Source: Anianibacter sp965662745 (GTDB taxonomy: Bacteria; Pseudomonadota; Alphaproteobacteria; Rhodobacterales; Rhodobacteraceae). Taken from it: 64,000 bases of DNA. The stretch lies in assembly GCA_965662745.1 (NCBI GenBank), contig CBFIJK010000011.1, positions 1 through 64,000 on the forward strand. Reading direction: 5' to 3'. The position numbers and the translations under genes were made by a program. Under the pieces are notes generated by a model. It did no database searches and was not told where the DNA came from. It worked only from the letters and a program-made list of their open reading frames with translations. Within the stretch, counting starts at the first letter, position 1. The number at the start of each line of letters is the position of its first letter. Shown here piece after piece: positions 16,411 to 24,655 of this stretch.

Positions 16411-17178
16411 TCAGGCGAATTGCTCTCGGATCAGCCGTTCCTCAAGCCCGTGGCCCGGATCGAACAGCAGCCGGTGCCGCACGCTGGCCTCGCGCGTGAT
16501 CTCGACCGACACCACGGTGCCGACGGACCGTGCATCGGCATCCGCCATCACAGGGCGCTTTTCGGGCTCCAGCACTTCGATCACGACCTTGGCCGTCAGC
16601 GGCAGAAGCGCACCGCGCCAGCGGCGGGGCCGGAACGCCGACATCGCCGTCAGCGCCAGCACGTCCGCGCCGATGGGCAGGATCGGCCCATGCGCCGAAT
16701 AGTTGTAGGCGGTCGATCCGGCGGGTGTGGCTACCAGCGCGCCGTCGCAGACCAACTCCTGCATCCGCACGCGGCCATCGACAGAGATGCGCAGTTTCGC
16801 CGCCTGAGGACCCGCGCGCAAAAGCGAGACCTCGTTGATCGCAAGCGCCTTGTGCTCTGCCCCATCGGTGCCTTGCGCCGTCATCGCGAGCGGGTTGATC
16901 ACCGTCTCTTCGGCAGCTTCCAGACGGTCCCACAGGTCATCGGGGTGAAACTCGTTCATCAGAAAACCGACCGTGCCCCGATTCATCCCGTAGACCGGCG
17001 CATCAAGATGCATCGTGCCGTGCAGCGTCTGCAGCATGAAACCGTCCCCGCCCAGCGCCACGATCACGTCCGCCTCATCGAGCGGAACGGCGTCATAGGC
17101 TTCGGACAGCGTCACCATGGCGTGGCGCGCGATATCCGCCTCACTGGCGACGAAAGCGATGGATGGACGCTTGGGCAT
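16411..17178 (-). CDS. nadK: NAD kinase
   Basis: This 255-aa enzyme phosphorylates NAD to NADP. The GGDG motif is at residues 43-46 (VALGGDGFMLQ). The NE/D substrate motif (INEVSLLR) and the glycine-rich CDGALVATPAGSTAYNYSAHGP are both present. I chose the start at 17178 (MPKRPSIAFVAS) because AAAGG lies upstream and the Rossmann strand begins at once. A start at 17211 has no ribosome-binding site. It is divergent from glyA across about 180 bp. Confidence 0.93.
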   Translation of the reverse strand: MPKRPSIAFVASEADIARHAMVTLSEAYDAVPLDEADVIVALGGDGFMLQTLHGTMHLDAPVYGMNRGTVGFLMNEFHPDDLWDRLEAAEETVINPLAMTAQGTDGAEHKALAINEVSLLRAGPQAAKLRISVDGRVRMQELVCDGALVATPAGSTAYNYSAHGPILPIGADVLALTAMSAFRPRRWRGALLPLTAKVVIEVLEPEKRPVMADADARSVGTVVSVEITREASVRHRLLFDPGHGLEERLIREQFA

Positions 17179-17358
17179 CACGCCTTTCTTCTTCAGGTTT
17201 CCGAAAGTCATCGCCCGCGCCGATCGGGAACACAAGCGCCGATCCGGGACGCACCGCGCCGCTGTGTCGCTGAATCCTGCCGCTTTCCGCCTTTTCCGAA
17301 TGCGCCCGATCCCCTAGATACAGTCCATCCCGCGCACAGACCCAAAGGGGACCACGCC

Positions 17359-18654
17359 ATGAACGCCAGCCACCGCGATACCGGCTTTTTCACCGAAAGC
17401 CTTGCCGACCGTGACCCCGAGCTTTTCGGCGCTGTCACGCAAGAGCTTGGCCGCCAGCGCGACGAGATCGAATTGATCGCGTCCGAGAACATCGTGTCCG
17501 CAGCGGTGATGGAAGCGCAAGGCTCTGTCCTGACGAACAAATATGCCGAAGGTTACCCGGGCCGACGCTATTATGGCGGCTGCCAATACGTCGACATCGC
17601 CGAGGATCTGGCCCGTGACCGTGCCAAGGCCCTGTTCGGCTGCGAGTTCGCCAACGTCCAGCCCAATTCCGGCAGCCAGGCGAACCAGGGCGTGTTCACC
17701 GCGCTCTTGCAGCCCGGCGACACGATTCTCGGGATGAGCCTTGATGCAGGCGGTCACCTGACGCACGGCGCAAAGCCCAACCAGTCGGGCAAATGGTTCA
17801 ACGCCATCCAGTACGGCGTGCGCGAAGACACGCTTGATGTGGATTACGACCAGATCGAAGCACTGGCGCTGGAACATCAACCCAAGCTCATCATCGCGGG
17901 CGGCTCTGCCATTCCCCGCAAGCTCGACTTCGCGCGGTTCCGGGCGATTGCCGACAAGGTCGGCGCCCTCGTGCTCGCCGATGTCGCGCACTACGCGGGC
18001 CTGATCGCAGCGGGTGTCTACCCCTCGCCCTTCCCAGATTGCGACGTGGTCACCACGACGACCCACAAGACCCTGCGCGGCCCGCGCGGCGGCATGATCC
18101 TGACCAATGACGCCGAGATCGCGAAGAAGGTGAATTCCGCCATCTTCCCCGGTATCCAGGGCGGCCCGCTGATGCATGTGATCGCCGCAAAGGCTGTCGC
18201 CTTCGGCGAAGCGCTGCGCCCCGAGTTCAAGACCTACCAGCAGCAAGTCGTCAAGAACGCCGCCTCACTGGGTGAGGCGCTGATAGCGGGCGGGCTCGAT
18301 CTTGTGACGGGCGGCACGGACAGCCACCTGCTGCTCGTCGATCTGCGGCCTAAGGGTGTGAAGGGCAACGCGACCGAGGCCGCACTTGGCCGCGCGCATA
18401 TCACATGCAACAAGAACGGCATCCCCTTCGACAGCGAGAAACCCACCATCACCTCGGGCATCCGCCTTGGTACGCCCGCAGGCACCACGCGCGGATTTTC
18501 CGAGGCTGAATTCCGCCAGATCGGCACCTGGATCACCGAGGTCGTCGATGGGCTTGCCGCGCATGGCGATGAGGGCAATGCAGAGGTCGAGGCGCGGGTG
18601 AAAGCCGAAGTTGTCGAGATGTGCGGCCGCTTCCCGATCTACCCGGGGCTCTAA
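17359..18654 (+). CDS. glyA: Serine hydroxymethyltransferase
   Basis: This 431-aa PLP enzyme interconverts serine and glycine with tetrahydrofolate and is the main source of one-carbon units. The PLP lysine is K237 in TTTTHKTLRGPRGG. The N-terminal signature IELIASENIVSAAVMEAQGS and YAEGYPGRRYYGGC are standard. The start MNASHRDTGFF follows AAAGGGGACC. The much longer upstream open frame is an artefact of the antisense nadK gene. No glycine or SAM riboswitch is visible in the short leader. Confidence 0.97.
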   Translation: MNASHRDTGFFTESLADRDPELFGAVTQELGRQRDEIELIASENIVSAAVMEAQGSVLTNKYAEGYPGRRYYGGCQYVDIAEDLARDRAKALFGCEFANVQPNSGSQANQGVFTALLQPGDTILGMSLDAGGHLTHGAKPNQSGKWFNAIQYGVREDTLDVDYDQIEALALEHQPKLIIAGGSAIPRKLDFARFRAIADKVGALVLADVAHYAGLIAAGVYPSPFPDCDVVTTTTHKTLRGPRGGMILTNDAEIAKKVNSAIFPGIQGGPLMHVIAAKAVAFGEALRPEFKTYQQQVVKNAASLGEALIAGGLDLVTGGTDSHLLLVDLRPKGVKGNATEAALGRAHITCNKNGIPFDSEKPTITSGIRLGTPAGTTRGFSEAEFRQIGTWITEVVDGLAAHGDEGNAEVEARVKAEVVEMCGRFPIYPGL

Positions 18655-18676
18655 GCCATACTTCTTTGGCGCGGGA

Positions 18677-19051
18677 TCACAGGAACCCGCGCCAGACCAG
18701 CACCGCGATCACAGCGGCTGCGATCAGCAAGAGATTGAGCACCTGCACGGCAATGCCCCTAAGCGCTCGGGTCTTGCGCCGCTCTACGGGGTCGATCGCC
18801 GACAGGTAGCGCGTGATAGAGGACGCGTCGCGTTCCACGAGGCTTGGATCGACGCGCTTGGCCAGCTTTGGGTTGCGCGACAGATCCGCTGCGGTGGCGA
18901 TCCTCTCGCCCGCCGCCCGGATGTCGCCCGGAAGCTCGCGGCGTGCGCGCCTGACCTGAACGTGCAGCGACCGCCCCCCGACCCCCAGTTTTTCCTCGAT
19001 CAGTTTCGAAATCCGCTCTGCGGTCTCCGCCGCATATCCGACCGCCTGCAT
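18677..19051 (-). CDS. Small protein with C-terminal membrane anchor, unknown function
   Basis: The protein is 124 aa from MQAVGYAAETAERISKLIEE. It is mostly basic and helical (GVGGRSLHVQVRRARRELP, then DPSLVERDASSITRYLSAID), ending in one hydrophobic helix (LNLLLIAAAVIAVLVW) and RGFL. It is probably a tail-anchored inner-membrane protein facing the cytoplasm. The start is preceded by GGCAGGTCACCG. It lies between glyA (convergent) and the hydrolase gene (divergent, start codons 80 bp apart). I do not recognise a family. Confidence 0.65.
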   Translation of the reverse strand: MQAVGYAAETAERISKLIEEKLGVGGRSLHVQVRRARRELPGDIRAAGERIATAADLSRNPKLAKRVDPSLVERDASSITRYLSAIDPVERRKTRALRGIAVQVLNLLLIAAAVIAVLVWRGFL

Positions 19052-19131
19052 CGGTGACCTGCCCCTATGTCCCGCCTCTCGCGAAGGATAGGCCAGCCGG
19101 TCCGCGCTGGAAAGTCGCAAGGCGCAGGGCT

Positions 19132-19908
19132 ATGACGTGGCGCATGCTTCTGAACACGATCCAGCACGCCTCTGAAGGCCCCGCGCGCCCTGTCCTGATT
19201 GCCCACGGGCTCTACGGCTCCGCACGAAACTGGGGCGTGATCGCCAAACGGCTGTCGGATCGTGGACCGGTGATCGCCGTGGATATGCGCAATCACGGCG
19301 ACAGCGATTGGGCCGAAACCCATGGCTATGAAGAGATGGCGGGCGATCTGGCCGAGGTGATCGAGACGGATGGCGTACCCATGGACGTGATCGGCCATTC
19401 CATGGGAGGCAAGGCCGCGATGATGCTGGCGCTGACGCGGCCCGATCTGGTGGGCAAGCTGGTCGTCGCCGATATCGCGCCGACCGCCTATGCGCACAGC
19501 CAACTGCAATACATCAAGGCGATGGAAGGTGTGGACCTGTCTGGCATCACGCGCCGGTCCGACGCCACCCCGCTGCTGGAGCCGCGCGTGGACAACCCCG
19601 CGCTGGTGCCGTTTTTCCTGCAATCTCTGGATGTTGCAGAGAAACGGTGGAAGCTGAACCTGACCACGCTCGCGCGCGAGATGGACAAGATCACCGGATT
19701 TCCCGAGGAGGTGGAGGGCCCGTTCGACGGTCCGGCGCTGTTCCTGTCGGGCGCAGACAGCGACTACGTCTCGCGCGAACACCGCGACCGGATCAAGACG
19801 CTGTTTCCCGGCGCACGCTTCGCCGCCATCCCAGGAGCAGGCCATTGGCTGCACGCCGAAAAACCGCGCGAATTTGAAGCGGCAGTCCGGGTCTTCCTGG
19901 ATGCGTAG
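19132..19908 (+). CDS. Alpha/beta-fold hydrolase (YbfF-like esterase)
   Basis: This 258-aa soluble hydrolase has the oxyanion-hole motif AHGLYGSARNW, the nucleophile elbow IGHSMGGKAA and a late catalytic histidine in GAGHWLHAEKP. This is the layout of YbfF/ABHD11-type esterases. The substrate is unknown. The start at 19132 follows AAGGCGCAGGG. A longer frame to 19054 lacks support and would run into the divergent gene's leader. The TAG stop is part of the GTAG that begins a REP hairpin, so the REP element may have set the present C-terminus. Confidence 0.85.
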   Translation: MTWRMLLNTIQHASEGPARPVLIAHGLYGSARNWGVIAKRLSDRGPVIAVDMRNHGDSDWAETHGYEEMAGDLAEVIETDGVPMDVIGHSMGGKAAMMLALTRPDLVGKLVVADIAPTAYAHSQLQYIKAMEGVDLSGITRRSDATPLLEPRVDNPALVPFFLQSLDVAEKRWKLNLTTLAREMDKITGFPEEVEGPFDGPALFLSGADSDYVSREHRDRIKTLFPGARFAAIPGAGHWLHAEKPREFEAAVRVFLDA

Positions 19909-19928
19909 GGTGCGTGCTCGCACGCACC
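19905..19928 (+). repeat. REP hairpin 1 (GTAG + 9-bp stem)
   Basis: GTAG is followed directly by GGTGCGTGC-TC-GCACGCACC (stem 19909-19917 / 19920-19928, perfect). A GTAG tetranucleotide 5' of a short GC-rich hairpin is the hallmark of REP sequences recognised by RAYT transposases. The TAG is also the stop of the hydrolase gene. Confidence 0.8.
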
Positions 19929-19959
19929 GCACCCGTTAACTGCCAGGCAACCCTTCTGC

Positions 19960-19979
19960 GGCATGTTCTCGAACATGCC
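19960..19979. repeat. Perfect hairpin covering the RAYT start codon
   Basis: GGCATGTTC-TC-GAACATGCC is a perfect 9-bp stem with a TC loop, the same geometry as REP 1. The probable RAYT start codon (19975-19977) lies in its right arm, so the fold would hide the start in read-through transcripts. Confidence 0.6.
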
Positions 19980-20468
19980 CAACTACCGCCGCCCCGACAT
20001 TGCAGGACAAACGATCTTCTTCACGGTCAACCTCGCCGACCGGGGGCGAACCCTTTTGACCGAAGAGATTGATCTCTTGCGACATGCGGTGATCCTGACC
20101 CGGCGCGAGTGTCCCTTTGACATCCTCTCCTGGGTCACCCTGCCCGATCACATCCATTGCATCTGGTCCCTGCCTGAAGGCGACCGCGCCTATCCGACCC
20201 GCTGGCGACTAATCAAGGCGCGGTTTTCGCGCGAATTGCCCAAAGGGCGGCTGAGGCCAAGTCATATCCGCAGGAATGAACGGGGCATCTGGCAGAGGCG
20301 CTATAGGGAACAGATGTGCGCAGCCCGGCAGAGCTTGGCGAACTGACCCGCTATTGCTGGATGAACCCAGTCAAACACGGCTTCGTCCAGGATCCGGAGG
20401 ATTGGCCGCATTCGTCGTTCATGCGGGGCGGTGCGTGCAAGCACGCACCCTACGCAAGCGTCCGGTAG
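19975..20468 (+). pseudogene. REP-associated tyrosine transposase (RAYT), frameshifted
   Basis: The N-terminal part reads MPNYRRPDIAGQTIFFTVNL and includes the HUH motif LPDHIHCIW (H59, H61). It runs to NERGIWQRRYREQM and then stops out of context at 20344-20346. In another frame the sequence continues SPAELGELTRYCWMNPVKHGFVQ, holding the expected catalytic tyrosine and the NPVKHG motif, down to PHSSFM. One missing base near 20312-20316 (for example ATGGTG to ATGTG) would explain the break. The tail is built from REP 2, and the TAG at 20466-20468 is the start of REP 3. The transposase is probably inactive. The family call is firm. Confidence 0.85.
20430..20453 (-). repeat. REP hairpin 2 (inverted relative to REP 1)
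   Basis: GGTGCGTGC-AA-GCACGCACC (20430-20449) followed by CTAC, which is GTAG on the minus strand. It lies inside the 3' end of the RAYT frame. With REP 1 and REP 3 it forms the set of ends typical of a RAYT locus. Confidence 0.8.
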
Positions 20469-20488
20469 GGTGCGTGTTCACACGCACC
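20465..20488 (+). repeat. REP hairpin 3
   Basis: GTAG followed by GGTGCGTGT-TC-ACACGCACC (20469-20488). Compared with REP 1, one stem pair has changed from C-G to T-A with the stem kept. It lies 10 bp beyond the lepA stop codon and could also serve as a transcription stop for lepA. Confidence 0.8.
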
Positions 20489-20498
20489 GCAAGCGGGG

Positions 20499-22298
20499 TC
20501 ACGAATCCATCTTGAGTGCATTGATAAACGCCTGTTGCGGGATTTCCACTTTCCCGAACTGGCGCATCTTCTTCTTGCCGGCCTTCTGCTTTTCCAGAAG
20601 CTTCTTCTTCCGGGTTGCGTCGCCGCCATAGCATTTCGCCGTCACGTCCTTGCGCAGCGCCGCCAGCGTCTCACGGGCAATGACCTTGCCGCCAATCGCC
20701 GCCTGGATCGGGATCTTGAACATGTGGCGCGGGATCAGCTCTTTCAGCTTTTCGCACATCGCCCGGCCCCGGCTTTCGGCGCGGTCGCGGTGGACCATGA
20801 TCGACAGCGCATCAACCGGCTCGTCATTGACGAGGATCGACATCTTCACCAGCCGGTCCTCGCGGTAGCCTTCGATGGCATAGTCGAAGGATGCATAGCC
20901 CTTCGTCACCGATTTCAGCCGGTCGTAGAAGTCGAACACCACCTCATTCAGCGGCAGGTCATAGACCACCATGGCGCGGCTGCCCGCATAGGTCAGGTCA
21001 AGCTGGATGCCGCGCCGGTCCTGGCAGAGCTTCAGCACATCGCCGAGGAATTCATCCGGCACAAGGATCGTCGCTTTGATGCGCGGCTCGTCGATACGCT
21101 CGATCGTGGCGGGATCGGGCATGTCGGCGGGGTTGTGCAATTCATGCATTTCGCCGTCGCGCGTGTATATGCGGTAGACCACCGAGGGCGCGGTGGTGAT
21201 CAGGTCGATATCGTATTCCCGTTCCAGCCGGTCGCGGATCACCTCGAGATGCAAGAGCCCAAGGAAGCCGCAGCGAAAGCCAAAGCCGAGCGCGGCCGAG
21301 GTTTCCATCTCGTAGCTGAAGGAGGCATCGTTCAGCGCCAGTTTCTCGATGGCCGTGCGCAGGTCTTCAAAGTCGTTCGCGTCCACTGGGAAAAGGCCAC
21401 AGAACACCACCGGGATCGACGGGTTGAAGCCCGGCAGCGCTTTCGCGGCGCCGTTCTTTTCATGGGTGATCGTGTCACCCACCTTGGTGTCGCGCACCTG
21501 CTTGATCGAGCCGGTGAAAATGCCGATCTCGCCCGGGCCAAGTTCCTGCGTGTCGACCATGACCGGCTTCAGAACGGCCAGTTTGTCGACGCCGTAGACC
21601 GCGCCGGTCTGCATCATCTTGATGCGTTGGCCCTTCTTGATCACGCCGTCCATGACGCGGATCAGAACCACGACGCCGAGATAGGCATCATACCAACTGT
21701 CGACCAGCATCGCCTTCAGCGGTGCATCGCGTTCGCCCTTGGGCGCGGGCAGGCGCTTTACGATGGCTTCCAGAACCTCGGGGATGCCAAGGCCGGTCTT
21801 GGCGGAAATCGGAACCGCCGCGGACGCGTCGATGCCGATGACGTCCTCGATCTGCTCTTTCACGCGCTCGGGCTCTGCCGCAGGCAGGTCGATCTTGTTG
21901 AGGACCGGCACGATCTCGTGGTTGGCATCGATAGCTTGGTAGACATTGGCCAGCGTCTGCGCCTCGACGCCTTGGGTGGCATCGACGACCAGCAAAGACC
22001 CCTCGACCGCGCGCATGGACCGGGACACCTCATAGGCGAAGTCCACATGTCCGGGCGTGTCGATCAGGTTCAGGATATAGGTATGACCGTCCTCTGCCGG
22101 ATACTCGATCCGCACGGTGTTGGCCTTGATGGTGATGCCGCGCTCTCGTTCGATATCCATCGCGTCGAGAAGCTGTTCCTTCATGTCCCGCTCAGTCACG
22201 GTATTGGTCAGCTGGATCAGCCGGTCGGCCAGCGTGGATTTCCCGTGGTCGATATGCGCCACGATGGAAAAATTGCGGATATAGGAAAGCTCGGTCAT
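20499..22298 (-). CDS. lepA: Elongation factor 4 (LepA)
   Basis: This 599-aa ribosome-associated GTPase back-translocates stalled ribosomes. The G1 motif AHIDHGKSTLADRL, G3 DTPGHVDF and G4 NKIDLP are intact. The LepA-specific C-terminal domain (YGGDATRKKKLLEKQKAGKK) is complete. The length is normal. It is a single-gene unit whose 3' end is bordered by REP hairpins. Confidence 0.97.
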   Translation of the reverse strand: MTELSYIRNFSIVAHIDHGKSTLADRLIQLTNTVTERDMKEQLLDAMDIERERGITIKANTVRIEYPAEDGHTYILNLIDTPGHVDFAYEVSRSMRAVEGSLLVVDATQGVEAQTLANVYQAIDANHEIVPVLNKIDLPAAEPERVKEQIEDVIGIDASAAVPISAKTGLGIPEVLEAIVKRLPAPKGERDAPLKAMLVDSWYDAYLGVVVLIRVMDGVIKKGQRIKMMQTGAVYGVDKLAVLKPVMVDTQELGPGEIGIFTGSIKQVRDTKVGDTITHEKNGAAKALPGFNPSIPVVFCGLFPVDANDFEDLRTAIEKLALNDASFSYEMETSAALGFGFRCGFLGLLHLEVIRDRLEREYDIDLITTAPSVVYRIYTRDGEMHELHNPADMPDPATIERIDEPRIKATILVPDEFLGDVLKLCQDRRGIQLDLTYAGSRAMVVYDLPLNEVVFDFYDRLKSVTKGYASFDYAIEGYREDRLVKMSILVNDEPVDALSIMVHRDRAESRGRAMCEKLKELIPRHMFKIPIQAAIGGKVIARETLAALRKDVTAKCYGGDATRKKKLLEKQKAGKKKMRQFGKVEIPQQAFINALKMDS

Positions 22299-22536
22299 TG
22301 GGCGGATATGCGGCGGATTGCATCAAGCGTCAATGGGCGTTGAGGGCGCAGGCCGGGACCACGGCAGGACGCGATCACCTTCGCGTGACCGGCTATCCCG
22401 CGCACCCCGCGAAAACACAACCAGCAGTTATTTCGGGGCAACGGACCCCAAGACCTGCCGGATTGAAATTTCCGACGATCTGAGCCATCTTCAACTTCAA
22501 GCGATCCCGAAACCGGGGCATCAAGGGGCAGACATC

Positions 22537-22893
22537 ATGCGCAAAGCAGTATTCATCCTGGGTTCGGCACTGGTGCTTGGGGCCTGTGGCGGTGGCAACC
22601 GCGACACGGTCGATCGGGCCGCAACCTATCAGCCGATCCGCGCCGCATCGGGCGTGATTGCATCGGCTTGTTCCGGATCTGAACGTGGCGCTGGCAAGGG
22701 CACGCTGTGCAACTGCATTCAGGGCGTTGCGAACACCTCCCTTTCGGGCAGCGATCAGCGGCTTGCCGCAAAATTCTTCCGCGATCCGCATCATGCGCAG
22801 GAAATCCGCCAGTCGGACAACCCGCAGCACGAGGTGTTCTGGAAGCGCTATAAGGCGTTTGCCGCAGACTCGGAACGTTACTGCCGCGCCTGA
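22537..22893 (+). CDS. Small lipoprotein of unknown function
   Basis: The protein is 118 aa from MRKAVFILGSALVLGACGGG. The lipobox LGAC (C17) predicts a lipid-anchored periplasmic protein. The mature part has a cysteine pair (CNCIQG) and a final cysteine (ERYCRA). The start at 22537 is the only one that places the signal peptide correctly, and the open frame upstream to 22318 should be ignored. It is convergent with the phosphatase gene, overlapping it by 16 bp. Proteins of this type are widespread in Rhodobacteraceae without assigned function. Confidence 0.75.
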   Translation: MRKAVFILGSALVLGACGGGNRDTVDRAATYQPIRAASGVIASACSGSERGAGKGTLCNCIQGVANTSLSGSDQRLAAKFFRDPHHAQEIRQSDNPQHEVFWKRYKAFAADSERYCRA

Positions 22894-23339
22894 TCCGGAT
22901 CACCGAGTAGCGCATCGACCGCGTCTTCGATCAGGTCGATCACCTTATCGTATCCCCCCGCATAATAGGGGTCCGGCACATCGCGAGGCCCTGACTTGGC
23001 GTAGGACAATAGCAGCCTGACCGGCGTGTCATTCCCCGGCGGGCGAAGCGATTCGATGTCGCGACGATTGCTTTCATCCATCGCGAGGATCAGATCGAAG
23101 CGTCCGAAATCGGCCGCGCTGAACTGCCGGGCGCGCAAAGGGCTCAGGTCATAGCCGCGCGGACCCGCCGCAGCGACCATCGGGGGATGCGGCGAATTGC
23201 CAACATGCCAGCCGCCCGTTCCCGCGCCGTCGACCTCGACCGCGATGCCCTTCGCCAGCGCCTTGGCGCGCAGAACCGCCTCTGCCGTCGGCGACCGGCA
23301 GATATTTCCCAGACAGACCATAAGGATACGCTTGCTCAT
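22878..23339 (-). CDS. Low-molecular-weight protein tyrosine phosphatase
   Basis: This 153-aa enzyme has the phosphatase loop VCLGNICRSP (C9-x5-R15) near its N-terminus and the general acid in DPYYAGG (first D). Length and layout are those of the LMW-PTP family, which removes phosphate from tyrosine in proteins. In bacteria it often acts opposite a tyrosine kinase of polysaccharide export, but none is nearby. Arsenate reductases share the fold, yet the DPYY motif favours a phosphatase. It is divergent from cobB across about 50 bp. Confidence 0.92.
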   Translation of the reverse strand: MSKRILMVCLGNICRSPTAEAVLRAKALAKGIAVEVDGAGTGGWHVGNSPHPPMVAAAGPRGYDLSPLRARQFSAADFGRFDLILAMDESNRRDIESLRPPGNDTPVRLLLSYAKSGPRDVPDPYYAGGYDKVIDLIEDAVDALLGDPDQARQ

Positions 23340-23389
23340 GCCGTGAGGTTTTAGGCTATGATACCATCGGTCAAGAGGGGAACCCGGCG

Positions 23390-24085
23390 ATGGATGATAT
23401 CGTGATCCTGACAGGCGCCGGCGTTTCCGCCGAAAGCGGCCTTGGTACCTTCCGCGATACGGATGGGCTTTGGACGAAATACGATCTCAGTGACGTCGCC
23501 ACGCCCGAAGGCTTTGCCCGTGATCCCGTGCTTGTCCACGACTTCTACAATGCACGCCGGTCGAATGTCTTAGGCGCGATGCCCAACCCCGCGCATGAGG
23601 CGCTGGCGCGGCTGGAGCGGGCGCATAGGGGCCGCGTGCTGATCGTTACGCAGAATGTCGACGATCTGCACGAACGCGCGGGCAGCACAGAGGTCTGGCA
23701 TATGCACGGCGCGCTGAACCGGGCGCTGTGCGCAGCGTGCGATCACCGCTGGGACGCGCCGCCGGTCATGAACCCCGATGACCCCTGCCCGGCCTGCACG
23801 GCCCCTGCCACGCGCCCGGATGTCGTCTGGTTCGGTGAATTCCCATACCGGATGGACGAGATCGCAGAGCGTCTGGCGGCCTGCGATCTCTTCGTGTCCA
23901 TCGGCACATCGGGCAGCGTCTACCCGGCGGCGGGATTCGTGATGGAAGCGTCGTACGGCGGCGCGCGGACGCTGGAACTGAATCTCGAGCCCTCGGACGG
24001 CGCATCCGCCTTCGACGAAACGCGACAGGGCATGGCATCCGAGATCGTGCCCGCCTGGGTGGACGAGGTTCTGGGGAAGGCCTGA
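23390..24085 (+). CDS. cobB: NAD-dependent protein deacylase (sirtuin)
   Basis: This 231-aa sirtuin removes acyl groups from lysine side chains using NAD. Present are GAGVSAESGLGTFRDTDGLW, the NAD-binding TQNVDDLHERAGS, the catalytic histidine in WHMHGALNRALC, and a zinc finger with cysteine pairs CAAC and CPAC. As a rule CobB enzymes reactivate acetylated acyl-CoA synthetases. PrpE (13472) is a plausible target in this genome. It is convergent with the PCu(A)C gene. Confidence 0.94.
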   Translation: MDDIVILTGAGVSAESGLGTFRDTDGLWTKYDLSDVATPEGFARDPVLVHDFYNARRSNVLGAMPNPAHEALARLERAHRGRVLIVTQNVDDLHERAGSTEVWHMHGALNRALCAACDHRWDAPPVMNPDDPCPACTAPATRPDVVWFGEFPYRMDEIAERLAACDLFVSIGTSGSVYPAAGFVMEASYGGARTLELNLEPSDGASAFDETRQGMASEIVPAWVDEVLGKA

Positions 24086-24092
24086 GGGGCCG

Positions 24093-24608
24093 TCAGTTCG
24101 ACGGCGTCATTTCGCCGTTCCCGTCCGGCATGTCAGCATGGCTCATTCCATCATTCGACATGCCACCGTGATCCATCGGCATCCGGTCGTTCTGCAACGG
24201 AATCTCGACGGTCACGTCTCCGGCCTTTTCGAAGACGAGCGTCACGGTTACCGATCCGTCCTCGGCCATCGGTGCGCCGAAGCCCATGAACATCACGTGA
24301 TCCGCGCCCCGGTCGAGCCTGTGCATCCCGGCCTCGGGGATTTCGAACCCGTCCTCGTCATGAGACATCTGCATCTTGCCGTCGCCCAGATCGATGTGGG
24401 TGTGCAGTTCGACCCGTTTGGCCGCATCGGACCGCACGTCGACCAGGCGATCGGCTTCGCCCGTGTTCTCGATGGTCATGAAAGCCGCGCCGGTAGGGGC
24501 GGTGGGCGGCACGCGGCGCAGATAGGGATCGCTGATGGTGATCTCTGCAAGCGCGGGGCCTGCGGCAAGAATGGCGCCAAGGGTGGTCAGTAGGATAGAT
24601 TTGGTCAT
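24093..24608 (-). CDS. Periplasmic copper chaperone PCu(A)C
   Basis: This 171-aa protein has a signal peptide ending AGPALA and the PCu(A)C fold. The copper ligands follow the family pattern: H in ELHTH, M in KMQMSHDEDG, then H and M in MHRLDRGADHVMFMG. A methionine- and histidine-rich tail (MPMDHGGMSNDGMSHADMP) may bind more copper. Such proteins deliver Cu(I) to the CuA and CuB sites of cytochrome oxidase. The ctaB-ctaG-ctaE-ctaC genes at 41531-45001 encode the likely client. It is downstream of a DUF2946-like gene in the same direction. Confidence 0.9.
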   Translation of the reverse strand: MTKSILLTTLGAILAAGPALAEITISDPYLRRVPPTAPTGAAFMTIENTGEADRLVDVRSDAAKRVELHTHIDLGDGKMQMSHDEDGFEIPEAGMHRLDRGADHVMFMGFGAPMAEDGSVTVTLVFEKAGDVTVEIPLQNDRMPMDHGGMSNDGMSHADMPDGNGEMTPSN

Positions 24609-24655
24609 GGCTAGGCAGCCCTTTGTCTGGTCGATTTCAGGAAAGATGAAACAGA

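Noticed and set aside
16357..17358. Long plus-strand open frame running into glyA
   Set aside because: It is antisense to nadK and joins glyA in frame by chance. The GlyA N-terminus and ribosome-binding site are at 17359.
17179..17358. Glycine or SAM riboswitch before glyA
   Set aside because: The leader is short and shows no conserved aptamer features I can recognise.
18668..18693. 8-bp GC hairpin after glyA as terminator
   Set aside because: It overlaps the coding end of the minus-strand small protein gene, and no T run follows on either strand.
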